Positions 8,809 to 15,530 of a stretch of DNA of 39,411 nt are shown piece after piece; position 1 is the first letter of the stretch; every line of letters begins with the position of its first letter. Position numbers and translations under genes: made by a program. Below the pieces are notes generated by a model that worked only from the letters and a program-made list of their open reading frames with translations, searched no databases and was not told the DNA's origin. This DNA comes from an uncultured Geobacter sp. (GTDB taxonomy: Bacteria > Desulfobacterota > Desulfuromonadia > Geobacterales > Geobacteraceae), in contig CAIYDQ010000198.1 of assembly GCA_903925075.1 (NCBI GenBank), positions 1-39,411 of the forward strand, read 5' to 3'.

Positions 8809-10086
8809 ATGGATGATTCTGAAAACCCCCTGCTCAAGGCCTACGCCACCGCCGCTGAGGCGATGGAGATACTCGGCGTCCGCCGGCAAACGCTCTACGC
8901 GTATGTGAGTCGAGGTTGGATAGGGAGCATCCCTCAACCCGGTCGCAAGAATCGGCTCTACTCGCGCGCCGACTTGCAGCGCGTGCAGTCGCGGTCGCAG
9001 GCGCGTGCGGGCCATGGCGCCGTGGCCGCGGCCGCGATGAACTGGGGTGAACCCATCATTCCCACATCGATCACGGAAATCACCCCGGAAGGACCGCGCT
9101 ACCGCGGCCGGCTGGCGGTCGACCTGGCGCGGATGCGGGCGTCATTCGAATCCGTGGCGGAGTTGCTGTGGACCGGCATGTGGGATGATATGACCGCGCC
9201 CCAATGGCCGGTGACCAAGCCGTGGGCTGAATTGAACCAACTGACCAACTCGCTGGCGTCGCTCCAGGGGAGCGATCAAATACTGGAGGTATTCGCCCTC
9301 GTGACGCTGCAGTTGGGGGTGTGCCGCGGATCTATAGCCGAGCGGGTGCGCAGCGGGCGCACGCTTGATGCCGGCCGCCAGATCATACAGACTCTGGTCG
9401 GCTGCTTTGGCTTGGCAACCGCACGCAAGCGTTATGTTCCGATGCAAAGTGGCCAGACCGTCACGCAGGGCTTGATGCAGGCTCTTTCAGTGGAAACGTC
9501 GAGTGAAAACCACGAGGCCATCGAGTCGATGTTAACGCTTTTGGCCGACCACGAACTGTCGCCGGGTACGCTTTCGGCGCGCGTGTCGGCGTCCAGTGGT
9601 TCGACGCTGCACAGCTGTATCGCATCGGCCATCTGTGCCAGTTCCGGCGTCGAGGTCGGGCGGCTCTACGCTCGCGTCTACGAGTTTCTCGCCGGCGAGA
9701 GCACGAAATTCGCCCTTCTAAAGCGCGCGATGGAACTGCGGGAACGCGGCGCGGCGGTACCGGGCTTTGTGCATCCGCTTTATCGGGACGGCGACCCGCG
9801 CGCCAAGTATTTGTTGGAAATTGTGCACCGGCGCGGCAAGCAAACCCGCCAGTTGGCGGCAGCCTATGATTTCGTCCAGGAGATGGCGCAGCAGCACAAC
9901 CTGTTTCCGCGCCATGAAATAGCCGTCGTCATGTTGACTCAGGCCATGGGGCTCCCCAAGCAAATTCCCGGCGCCTTGTTCGTCCTCGCGCGTACCGCGG
10001 GCTGGCTTGCTCACGTACAGGAACAGCGACTGTCGGGAACACTGATGCGGCCGCGAGCGCGCTTTGTCGGAACAATCCCGAAATAA
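8809..10086 (+). CDS. Helix-turn-helix/citrate-synthase-fold fusion, probable metabolite-responsive regulator
   Basis: The 425-residue protein starts with an excisionase/MerR-like HTH (ATAAEAMEILGVRRQTLYAY, residues 13-32, then YSRADLQRVQ) followed by a citrate synthase domain. The fold signature is clear: ITEITPEGPRYRGRLAVDL, DHELSPGTLSARVSASSG, GFVHPLYRDGDPRAKYLL and FVLARTAGWLAHVQEQ. The catalytic set is incomplete: where citrate synthases have the GxLHGG histidine this protein has SSGVEVG (278-284), and the catalytic Asp site reads FPRHEIA (Glu370); only the GFGH-type His322 remains. It is therefore more likely a sensor of an acyl-CoA, 2-oxoacid or related ligand than an enzyme. The ATG at 8809 follows AAGGTGAG. 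Its divergent position implies control of the 8471-1276 cluster (inference). Confidence 0.82.
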   Translation: MDDSENPLLKAYATAAEAMEILGVRRQTLYAYVSRGWIGSIPQPGRKNRLYSRADLQRVQSRSQARAGHGAVAAAAMNWGEPIIPTSITEITPEGPRYRGRLAVDLARMRASFESVAELLWTGMWDDMTAPQWPVTKPWAELNQLTNSLASLQGSDQILEVFALVTLQLGVCRGSIAERVRSGRTLDAGRQIIQTLVGCFGLATARKRYVPMQSGQTVTQGLMQALSVETSSENHEAIESMLTLLADHELSPGTLSARVSASSGSTLHSCIASAICASSGVEVGRLYARVYEFLAGESTKFALLKRAMELRERGAAVPGFVHPLYRDGDPRAKYLLEIVHRRGKQTRQLAAAYDFVQEMAQQHNLFPRHEIAVVMLTQAMGLPKQIPGALFVLARTAGWLAHVQEQRLSGTLMRPRARFVGTIPK

Positions 10087-10192
10087 ACAAGGCTTCCGAT
10101 CGTCAGGCGGTTACAGGAATGAGCCGAGTAGAAATACAAAAGGACAGCGACGGTACGAGGATGCTGTGGATTCAACCAAAACGGTGGGGGGG

Positions 10193-10392
10193 ATGAACTG
10201 CTTCAGACATGCCGAAGCTAAAGGAATCTTCGAAGAGTTAGAGGGCTGGTTACGGCGGAAGTTGCGCTGCATCCTGTGGCGACAGTGGAAGGCCGCGCAC
10301 CAGAGAGAAGAACCTGCTGAAGTTAGGACTGCCGAAAGAGGCGGCATGGAGTCTGCCGTAAACGGACGCGGCCCCTGGTGGAATTCAGGGCA
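10193..10392 (+). pseudogene. Remnant of group II intron reverse transcriptase/maturase (C-terminal fragment)
   Basis: Translated in pieces, this stretch gives FRHAEAKGIFEELEGWLRRK and LRCILWRQWK in one frame, PRTREKNLLKLGLPKEAAW in a second, and SAVNGRGPWWNSG in a third. This order is the typical C-terminal maturase region of bacterial group II intron-encoded proteins. At least two frameshifts separate the blocks and everything after WWNSG is missing. I found no intron domain V after it, so the element is dead. The fragment breaks off exactly where the long palindrome at 10396 begins. Only about 65 of the usual 420 or more residues survive. Confidence 0.8.
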
Positions 10393-10395
10393 GGG

Positions 10396-10451
10396 ATCGC
10401 GCCAACACTATTGGCACAAAAAGATTTGTGCGCCAATAGTGTTGGCGCGAT
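10396..10451. repeat. 56-bp near-perfect palindrome
   Basis: The 19-base arm ATCGCGCCAACACTATTGG (10396-10414) is exactly complementary to 10433-10451. It continues as CACAAA (10415-10420) against TTTGTG (10425-10430) with an AAGA loop and a two-base bulge, giving about 25 base pairs in one hairpin. There is no U-run. It directly abuts the broken maturase fragment, so it may be a miniature mobile element or the scar of one. Confidence 0.75.
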
Positions 10452-10558
10452 TATCTGTACGGGGCTCATGCAGCATGCAGTGGGAGTCACAGGCAAATGC
10501 TGCGCAGCATCACACTGACGGGCAGAACCCGATTCACCATCGGTCGGGGGGCACTGTC
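10452..10558. other. Intergenic spacer with no recognisable gene
   Basis: This is the end of the gap between the regulator gene (stop 10086) and the PII-like gene. The gap also holds the intron remnant and the palindrome; from 10087 to 10192 nothing recognisable was seen. Here only short local repeats are visible (GCAGCATGCAG, TGCTGCGCAGCA). Confidence 0.4.
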
Positions 10559-10861
10559 TCAGACTGCCTCAAGATAAGGACGTATTTCGATCCGGCAATC
10601 TTCCTTGCACCCGGTCCTGGCAATGGAGCGGATAGCTTCGACGATCCTTCCCGCGGAATCGTCGGCCGCGATGACCTCCAGTTTCACCTTCTCCACGAGA
10701 TTGGCCACGAACTTGGCGCCGCGAAAGACCATTACCTGCCCCTGCTGGCGGCTGTGGGAAATGACGTCGCTTTCCATGAACTCCTCGACGCCGATTTCAT
10801 CCAGTACGCATCGCACCTCTTCCAGCTTGAATCGATTTATGACGGCTTCTATCAGTTTCAT
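10559..10861 (-). CDS. PII-like nitrogen regulatory family protein with altered T-loop
   Basis: At 100 residues this is close to the PII subunit size (about 112). The start MKLIEAVINRFKLEEVRCVL matches the beta1-alpha1 of GlnB/GlnK, and VFRGAKFVANLVEKVKLEVI followed by ADDSAGRIVEAIRSIARTG matches the core after the T-loop. Differences from true GlnB: the uridylylated Tyr51 position is Phe47 (QVMVFRG), the basic and glycine residues of the B-loop (TGKIGDGK) are replaced by TGCKEDCR with a Cys-x3-Cys pair, and the C-loop tail is short. So ordinary uridylylation is not possible and ATP/2-oxoglutarate binding may be changed. No amtB or glnA is next to it. The ATG follows GGAGGTGTGCC. Confidence 0.75.
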   Translation of the reverse strand: MKLIEAVINRFKLEEVRCVLDEIGVEEFMESDVISHSRQQGQVMVFRGAKFVANLVEKVKLEVIAADDSAGRIVEAIRSIARTGCKEDCRIEIRPYLEAV

Positions 10862-11204
10862 GGCACACCTCCGCGTGCAGAACGTCCCCGCTGCACAGTT
10901 TTTCTGAGCCTTCCAGATAACCTCCTTTTACACGGTATGTGCCAAATGTATGCGCGAGTATTCCGCTGTGATTCCCGTTGCTTAGCAAAGGGGAGATCTC
11001 CCGCGTTCCGGGATGGTGCCTCAAACATGTGCATGCTGCCATGATTTGCCCTGATGAAGGCAGCTGTTGGAGCTGTTGGTCGGCTGGGAAAGTCCGCCGA
11101 TACTGGCCGGCGCCGTTCAGGGTTGCCTTTGATGCTCGTGGTGTGGTAATTTTCTTAGCAGCATGTCCTGCGGAACTATCGACGGTTATTTAAGGATGCG
11201 CACA
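10862..11204. other. Divergent intergenic region upstream of the PII-like gene
   Basis: These 343 bases separate the minus-strand PII-like gene from the plus-strand 92-aa gene. A symmetrical GGGAGATCTCCC lies near 10991-11002. No gene was recognised, and no strong promoter hexamers were seen. Confidence 0.35.
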
Positions 11205-11483
11205 ATGGCCAGCAAAGTTACCAACGATGAAAAAGCCATAATTTTCAACCCCGGCGCTCTCTCTATCCTTCAGGGCATTTTCAGCTCTCCTGCCGACGAA
11301 GGCTGTAAACCCGCGATCGAGGGTGGCGCAACAACGGCAAGCGTTAAATTCATGATCACCCGGCAAGACGAGAAAGACCTTCACGACTTGGGCTACAGCC
11401 CGGAGAGAATCGCCAAAATGAAGCCGCAAGAGGCCACGGAGATAATCCGATCCGGCGTCAAGGCGGCGCAGGACGAACCCTGA
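11205..11483 (+). CDS. Hypothetical protein, 92 aa
   Basis: I do not recognise this family. The protein is soluble-looking and mixed in charge, with one cysteine, and ends in a helical segment (YSPERIAKMKPQEATEIIRS). The ATG at 11205 is preferred because TAAGG sits nine bases upstream; a start at 11196 (MRTMASK) is possible. Codon use is ordinary for the region. It is convergent with eutC, whose stop is 40 bases away; a short hairpin CGACCT/AGGTCG lies between them. Nothing in the neighbourhood tells its function. Confidence 0.6.
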   Translation: MASKVTNDEKAIIFNPGALSILQGIFSSPADEGCKPAIEGGATTASVKFMITRQDEKDLHDLGYSPERIAKMKPQEATEIIRSGVKAAQDEP

Positions 11484-11523
11484 ACAACCGCGACCTTGCA
11501 GAGGTCGTCCCTGGAGGGTCGTC

Positions 11524-12303
11524 TCAGAGATCGCCTAGAAGACCGCCCTCTCCATGCTCCCCCTCGCTCAACAACCCACCCGTCTCATCCTTTAGCGCCA
11601 CCCCGGAAACGCCGCGCCTGATGGCTTCAGCAGTCAGGTAGCTCAGCTTGGCTGCGGCAGCCTGATAGCTCAAGCCATCCGGTTCGCGGATGTTGGAGAT
11701 GCAGTTTCTTTCCGCGTCGCTGTTCCCTTGCCGCGGCCCATAGGTCAGATAAATGCCGAGACTGTCGGCGGCGCTCAGCCCCGGCCGTTCGCCAACGACG
11801 ATCACCGCCAGTCGCGCGGCGAGAGTGCTGCCGATCTCGTCGCAGAGCGCGACACGCCCGTTGGCGACCAGGCAGATCGGGGCGATGCCGATCCCACGCG
11901 CCCGGTAGCCGCGCACGATCGCCTGCAACAGCGGCAGGCCATGGCGCTCGACGGCGGTCGAGGAAAGGCCGTTGCTGACGATCAGCGCGACGTCGGCCGG
12001 ATCGGCTTGGACCTGCCGCAACCGGGCCCGCGCCGCCTCGGTGAGCATCCGGCCCAGGTCGGGGCGGCGCAGATACTCACTGCGACTGGCCACCGGCGTC
12101 TCCAGGATCAGCACCTCCTCGCCCAGACTCCGCACCCTTTCGGCGAAGAGATCGATATCCCAAGGCGCGTGGACCGCGTCCCTCGCCTGAGCGTGAGCGA
12201 GCTGAAATTCGAGCACCGCGGTGGTCGGCAGGGCGTGTCCGGCCCGCCCGAGGGCAATGCGCGCCTGGGTAAAGCGGCGCAGGGCTAGCCAGGAATCGCT
12301 CAT
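11524..12303 (-). CDS. eutC: Ethanolamine ammonia-lyase small subunit
   Basis: This 259-residue EutC is the small subunit of the adenosylcobalamin-dependent lyase that splits ethanolamine into acetaldehyde and ammonia. Family marks are LRRFTQARIALGRAGHALPT at the N-terminus, DVALIVSNGLSSTAVERHG in the middle, and the closing block AVIVVGERPGLSAADSLGIY, then YGPRQGNSDAERNCISNIR. The ATG overlaps the eutB stop (ATGA), so the pair is translationally coupled. The same frame stays open far upstream through eutB, but that extension is only a shadow frame. No eutA reactivase, eutH or shell genes are visible in the window. Confidence 0.92.
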   Translation of the reverse strand: MSDSWLALRRFTQARIALGRAGHALPTTAVLEFQLAHAQARDAVHAPWDIDLFAERVRSLGEEVLILETPVASRSEYLRRPDLGRMLTEAARARLRQVQADPADVALIVSNGLSSTAVERHGLPLLQAIVRGYRARGIGIAPICLVANGRVALCDEIGSTLAARLAVIVVGERPGLSAADSLGIYLTYGPRQGNSDAERNCISNIREPDGLSYQAAAAKLSYLTAEAIRRGVSGVALKDETGGLLSEGEHGEGGLLGDL

Positions 12304-13697
12304 ATCGCCTCCCGGGCCAGCTTGTCGATGGCGCCCAGCAGGCGCGGCGAAGGGACGCCTTTCCCCAATGCGTTGCCCCCGTCGAAGATCCCCATGCGGT
12401 TTAGCCACTGCTCGAACTCGGGCGCCGGCCGAAGCCCCAGCACGCGGCGCAGATAGAGTGCGTCGTGGAACGAGGTGCTTTGGTAGGCGAGCATGACGTC
12501 GTCGGCCCCCGGCACTCCCATGATGTAGTTGCAACCGGCCACGCCGAGCAGGGTGAGCAGGGTGTCCATGTCGTTTTGGTCGGCCTCGGCGTGGTTGGTG
12601 TAGCAGATGTCGCATCCCATGGGGAGGCCGAGCAGTTTGCCGCAGAAGTGATCCTCCAGGCCGGCGCGAATGATCTGTTTGCCGTCGTACAGGTATTCCG
12701 GCCCGATAAAGCCCACTACCGTATTGACCAGCAGCGGGGAAAAGGCGCGGGCGACGGCATAGGCGCGCGCTTCGCAGGTCTGGGCGTCGATGCCGTGATG
12801 GGCGTTGGCCGACAACGCGCTCCCCTGCCCGGTTTCGAAATACATCACGTTGTCGCCCAGGGTGCCGCGCCCAAGGGAAAGGGCGGCATCGCGGGCCTCG
12901 GCCAATAGGGAGAGGTTGACGCCGAAACTCCGGTTGGCGGCCTCGGTCCCGGCGATCGATTGGAACACCAGGTCCACCGGCGCGCCGCGGCGCATCAGTT
13001 CCAGGGTGGTGGTGACGTGGGTCAGCACGCAGGACTGGGTGGGGATTTCGTGGGTGCGGATGATGTCGTCCAGCAGGTGCAACAGCGCTGCCGCGTTTTC
13101 CAGGTTGTCCGTCGCGGGATTGACGCCGATGACCGCGTCGCCGCTGCCGTAGAGCAGCCCGTCCAGCACGCTGGCGGCGATGCCGCGGAGATCGTCGGTG
13201 GGATGATTTGGTTGCAGGCGAGTCGAGAGCCGACCGGCAAGGCCGATGGTATTGCGAAAGCGGGTGGTAACGGTGCAGCGTTTGGCCGCGGCGATCAGAT
13301 CCTGGTTGCGCATGATCTTCGACGCCGCCGCGGCCATTTCCGGAGTAAGTCCGCGGCGAATCGAGGCGATCTCCGCATCGGAGGTGGCGTCGCTTAACAG
13401 CCATTCGCGCAACGCTCCCACCGTCAAGGACGATATGGGGGCAAAGGCGGCCGAGTCGTGAGAGTCAAGGATGAGCCTGCTGACCTCGTCGTGCTCCGGC
13501 GGGATCAACGGTTCGGCGAGAAAGGCGGTCAAAGGGAGCTCCGCCAGCAGCCATTGGGCCACGGCTCGCTCCTCTTCCGACTCCGCGGCGATGCCTGCCA
13601 GCATGTCCGCCGAGCGCAGCGGCGAGGCTTTGGCCAGCAGGGTTTTCAAATTGTCGAAGGTGTAGCTTCGTCCTTTGAAGGTTCTGACGTGCCTCAT
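12300..13697 (-). CDS. eutB: Ethanolamine ammonia-lyase large subunit
   Basis: This 465-residue EutB is the catalytic TIM-barrel subunit holding substrate and cobalamin. Diagnostic segments are TRFRNTIGLAGRLSTRLQPN, DAVIGVNPATDNLENAAALL, VVGFIGPEYLYDGKQIIRAG, and LGLPMGCDICYTNHAEADQN before the GVPGADDVMLAYQSTSFHD loop. Length is near the enteric 453 residues. The start follows CTGGAGCTGACCGGC. It lies 15 bases after the zinc-ribbon gene on the same strand, so it could be read from the same transcript. Without a visible eut shell operon it probably works as a free cytosolic enzyme supplying ammonia and acetaldehyde. Confidence 0.93.
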   Translation of the reverse strand: MRHVRTFKGRSYTFDNLKTLLAKASPLRSADMLAGIAAESEEERAVAQWLLAELPLTAFLAEPLIPPEHDEVSRLILDSHDSAAFAPISSLTVGALREWLLSDATSDAEIASIRRGLTPEMAAAASKIMRNQDLIAAAKRCTVTTRFRNTIGLAGRLSTRLQPNHPTDDLRGIAASVLDGLLYGSGDAVIGVNPATDNLENAAALLHLLDDIIRTHEIPTQSCVLTHVTTTLELMRRGAPVDLVFQSIAGTEAANRSFGVNLSLLAEARDAALSLGRGTLGDNVMYFETGQGSALSANAHHGIDAQTCEARAYAVARAFSPLLVNTVVGFIGPEYLYDGKQIIRAGLEDHFCGKLLGLPMGCDICYTNHAEADQNDMDTLLTLLGVAGCNYIMGVPGADDVMLAYQSTSFHDALYLRRVLGLRPAPEFEQWLNRMGIFDGGNALGKGVPSPRLLGAIDKLAREAI

Positions 13698-13712
13698 GCC
13701 GGTCAGCTCCAG

Positions 13713-14048
13713 TCAGATCGAGATGTCCTTCACAGCTTTGTTCTTGCCGATCGCCCCGCAACCCGGACACTTGCATTTTCCCCAATAGAAGGCCAGAAAG
13801 ACAATCCCGGGGAGGTAGCCCAGCAGGAAACCGGCAACGAGAATAACCTTCGGGGCCGTAAAATTCGCAATCCAGGTTTTCATTTCGCCTTGGTAGCCGC
13901 AGGTGAGGCACTTACGAATAGAGCTGGCAGCAACAGAGTCGCTGTGACTGTCGGCAGATTGGGGGGTGTCGGTCAGCTTACTTTTTTTCCAGGCGGAAAA
14001 GGCAATAGATCCACCAACGAGAACAAACAGCAGTATTACAATTTCCAT
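13713..14048 (-). CDS. Small membrane protein with split zinc-ribbon cysteines, 111 aa
   Basis: The protein has two predicted membrane helices (residues 2-19 and about 67-88). Two cysteine knuckles flank the second helix: CLTCGYQG (47-54) and CKCPGCGAIG (92-101). The four or five cysteines could form one zinc ribbon folded back on the membrane. I do not know a named family. The ATG at 14048 follows GGAAGGAATACTTA; a 27-codon upstream extension is cysteine-rich and unlikely. It is 15 bases upstream of eutB on the same strand and 92 bases downstream of the HExxH membrane gene. Confidence 0.65.
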   Translation of the reverse strand: MEIVILLFVLVGGSIAFSAWKKSKLTDTPQSADSHSDSVAASSIRKCLTCGYQGEMKTWIANFTAPKVILVAGFLLGYLPGIVFLAFYWGKCKCPGCGAIGKNKAVKDISI

Positions 14049-14140
14049 TAAGTATTCCTTCCGCGCTTGCTGTGGAACGGTATTTTTTGGGCAACAACAC
14101 AGATTATGACGGCAGCCTGCGGTAGTCAATTAAATATCCA

Positions 14141-14743
14141 TCAAAACGCCCAAGCCGCCGAGATTTCCGTTCCTTTCAGGGCCAGGGAAAGGGCGGGCAC
14201 CCAGCGCGGCACGTCGCGGCCGAAGAGCCGCCAGCCGTCGAGCAGGGCGGGCAAGGCCAGGATGGAGGCAACCTGATTGACGGAGAGACCGCTGGCATGG
14301 GCCATGCCGACGGTGTCGCCTCTCGGCTGGTTCTTGAGCACGACCAGGTAGGCGAGCGAGGTGGCCAGATGTCCCGCGACGAACCCCGCCGCCAGGTTCC
14401 CCCCCTTGTCCATGGTGGCGAACGCGATCTCCGAGGCCAGCCACTGCGTTTGAAATCCCGCCGAGGCGACGCGCAACTGATCCGAACGAGAACGAAAGGC
14501 AGGCTGATAGGTAAGCGAAGGGCCGGCATGGCCGACCGAATAGCCGCTCGACAAGGCGACCAGCGCATGCCCGGACTCGTGGGCCGCCACGCATCCCGCC
14601 ATCCCGACGAGAAAGCGGGGCCAACCGGAGGAAAGATCCGAGGGGGACCAGTTTTCGGCCCGAACCGGCGCCGGCGCCAGGCACAGCAGGGCAATCGTCA
14701 CCAGCGCCATGCGCCGCAATTTCGAGGAAAGCATGGAAACCAT
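14141..14743 (-). CDS. Putative M50-like membrane metalloprotease or HExxH integral membrane protein
   Basis: The 200-residue protein begins with a likely signal sequence (hydrophobic 12-25, AxA-type site VRA at 27-29). The region 43-66 is hydrophobic and contains HESGH (55-59), an HExxH zinc motif inside a helix. A later motif LPALLDGWRLF (164-174) recalls the LDG segment of site-2 proteases (M50), where the Asp is the third zinc ligand. Further hydrophobic segments lie at 116-137 and 156-170. The family assignment is tentative; catalytic activity is inference. Start could also be Met4. The region before the ATG reads AATAGGCGGTGGATAT. Confidence 0.6.
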   Translation of the reverse strand: MVSMLSSKLRRMALVTIALLCLAPAPVRAENWSPSDLSSGWPRFLVGMAGCVAAHESGHALVALSSGYSVGHAGPSLTYQPAFRSRSDQLRVASAGFQTQWLASEIAFATMDKGGNLAAGFVAGHLATSLAYLVVLKNQPRGDTVGMAHASGLSVNQVASILALPALLDGWRLFGRDVPRWVPALSLALKGTEISAAWAF

Positions 14744-14794
14744 ATATCCACCGCCTATTAAATGAGTTCGGCCTTGTTGACGGTGTTGAACTGG

Positions 14795-14944
14795 TCAGTC
14801 CAAGGCGGTGAGGCGCCCGGGCTCTGACAGGCAACGCACTCCCACTTCCGCCAACACTTCAAAGGCCGCCTGCGACAGTATCTCAACCAGGCATTCAGCA
14901 AGCATCCCTACCAGCATGAAGACAAGCTCGACTATCGCCTCCAT
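14795..14944 (-). CDS. Truncated small hydrophobic membrane peptide, 49 aa
   Basis: This short frame has an ATG (complement of 14942-14944) and a good ribosome binding site, GGAAGGTGCTTCTG. It reads MEAIVELVFMLVGMLAECLV, then EILSQAAFEVLAEVGVRCLS and EPGRLTALD. The pattern of acidic residues every turn in a hydrophobic helix followed by FE.LAE.G...L.EP is, from memory, the start of a common proteobacterial small membrane protein family of about 110 residues whose later helices are missing here. The stop at 14795-14797 therefore probably truncates it. It lies 51 bases upstream of the HExxH gene on the same strand. Confidence 0.5.
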   Translation of the reverse strand: MEAIVELVFMLVGMLAECLVEILSQAAFEVLAEVGVRCLSEPGRLTALD

Positions 14945-15104
14945 CAGAAGCACCTTCCCGCATCTTTCGTTCGTTCAGCACTCGATTGGGCAGATGCCGT
15001 CGTGAGAGCGGCGCACCCACGCTGTTATAGATTATTTGCAATAAAAAAGCACTAACTTGTCGCGCTCTTTTCCCGGCGTCGACATGTAGGTAAAAACGCG
15101 GATA

Positions 15105-15132
15105 GGCTCGCGATCCGGGACGCGGGCTTTTT
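15105..15132 (+). terminator. Terminator-like hairpin
   Basis: Arms GGCTCGCG (15105-15112) and CGCGGGCT (15121-15128) pair over 8 positions with G-U wobbles and are followed by a short U-run. No plus-strand gene is known immediately upstream. Confidence 0.45.
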
Positions 15133-15155
15133 ATATTTCATCAAATAATCAAAAA

Positions 15156-15183
15156 CGATCCCCACGGGCGGTCGCTTTTTTTT
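15156..15183 (+). terminator. Intrinsic terminator-like hairpin with U8
   Basis: Arms CGATCCCC (15156-15163) and GGCGGTCG (15167-15174) pair with one C-C mismatch around ACG and are followed by C and eight T. With the hairpin at 15105 it forms a tandem pair without an evident plus-strand gene, so a small RNA upstream is possible. Confidence 0.5.
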
Positions 15184-15530
15184 ATGAAATGATCAATCCC
15201 GATGCGGCCCCGCCGGGTGGCCGGGCCGCAAGGAAACTTCACGGACGCCAAGGCGCTCCAACCCGAAACGACTAACCGTTTGATTTACTGCTACTGACAT
15301 CTCTTTGGTAATTATTTAGCTACAATAAAACGATGTTCGGCATATATCCTGCCTATTCATCCAGAGAATAAGCTTGTCAACGTATGGTGGTCACGCCGCA
15401 TACGGTTGTTTTTACAAACGATGTTATTTATTTTCTGCGAGGGGCGCAGGTCCTTCGTCAGGCGTGCCGCGTTCGGAATTTAGCCTGCGACCACGCGTGT
15501 TTCTTATCTCTTTTCAGCCGGGAGGCAACC

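Larger units (their letters stand above)
14945..15530. other. Intergenic region upstream of the first chemoreceptor
   Basis: These 586 bases have no recognised gene. They hold two U-rich hairpins on the plus strand (15105-15132 and 15156-15183), a GC hairpin with arms TGCGGCCC (15203-15210) and GGGCCGCA (15223-15230), and an AT-rich segment 15280-15370 that probably carries the promoter of the receptor gene. I looked for a cyclic-di-GMP (GEMM) aptamer and did not find its conserved blocks. Confidence 0.4.

Noticed and set aside
10396-10451. Intrinsic terminator for the regulator gene
   Set aside because: The hairpin lies more than 300 bases after the stop and has no U-run on either strand; a repeat element is more likely.
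10064-11044. Open frame of 326 codons across the intron remnant, palindrome and PII-like gene
   Set aside because: It crosses three unrelated features, contains only part of the maturase remnant in frame and is antisense to the PII-like gene, which has a good ribosome binding site.
12304-13404. N-terminal extension of eutC through the eutB region
   Set aside because: The extra 360 residues are a shifted reading of eutB; EutC starts at 12303 by the ATGA overlap and family length.
14829-15054. Plus-strand frame reading FKGRLRQYLNQAFSKHPYQ, a possible transposase piece
   Set aside because: No start codon or ribosome binding site, and the minus strand of the same bases reads as a credible small membrane peptide.
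15080-15260. Possible cyclic-di-GMP (GEMM) riboswitch before the chemoreceptor gene
   Set aside because: GEMM aptamers are common in Geobacter, but the GGCAAACC and ACGCAAAGCC-type conserved blocks are absent; only GC hairpins are present.
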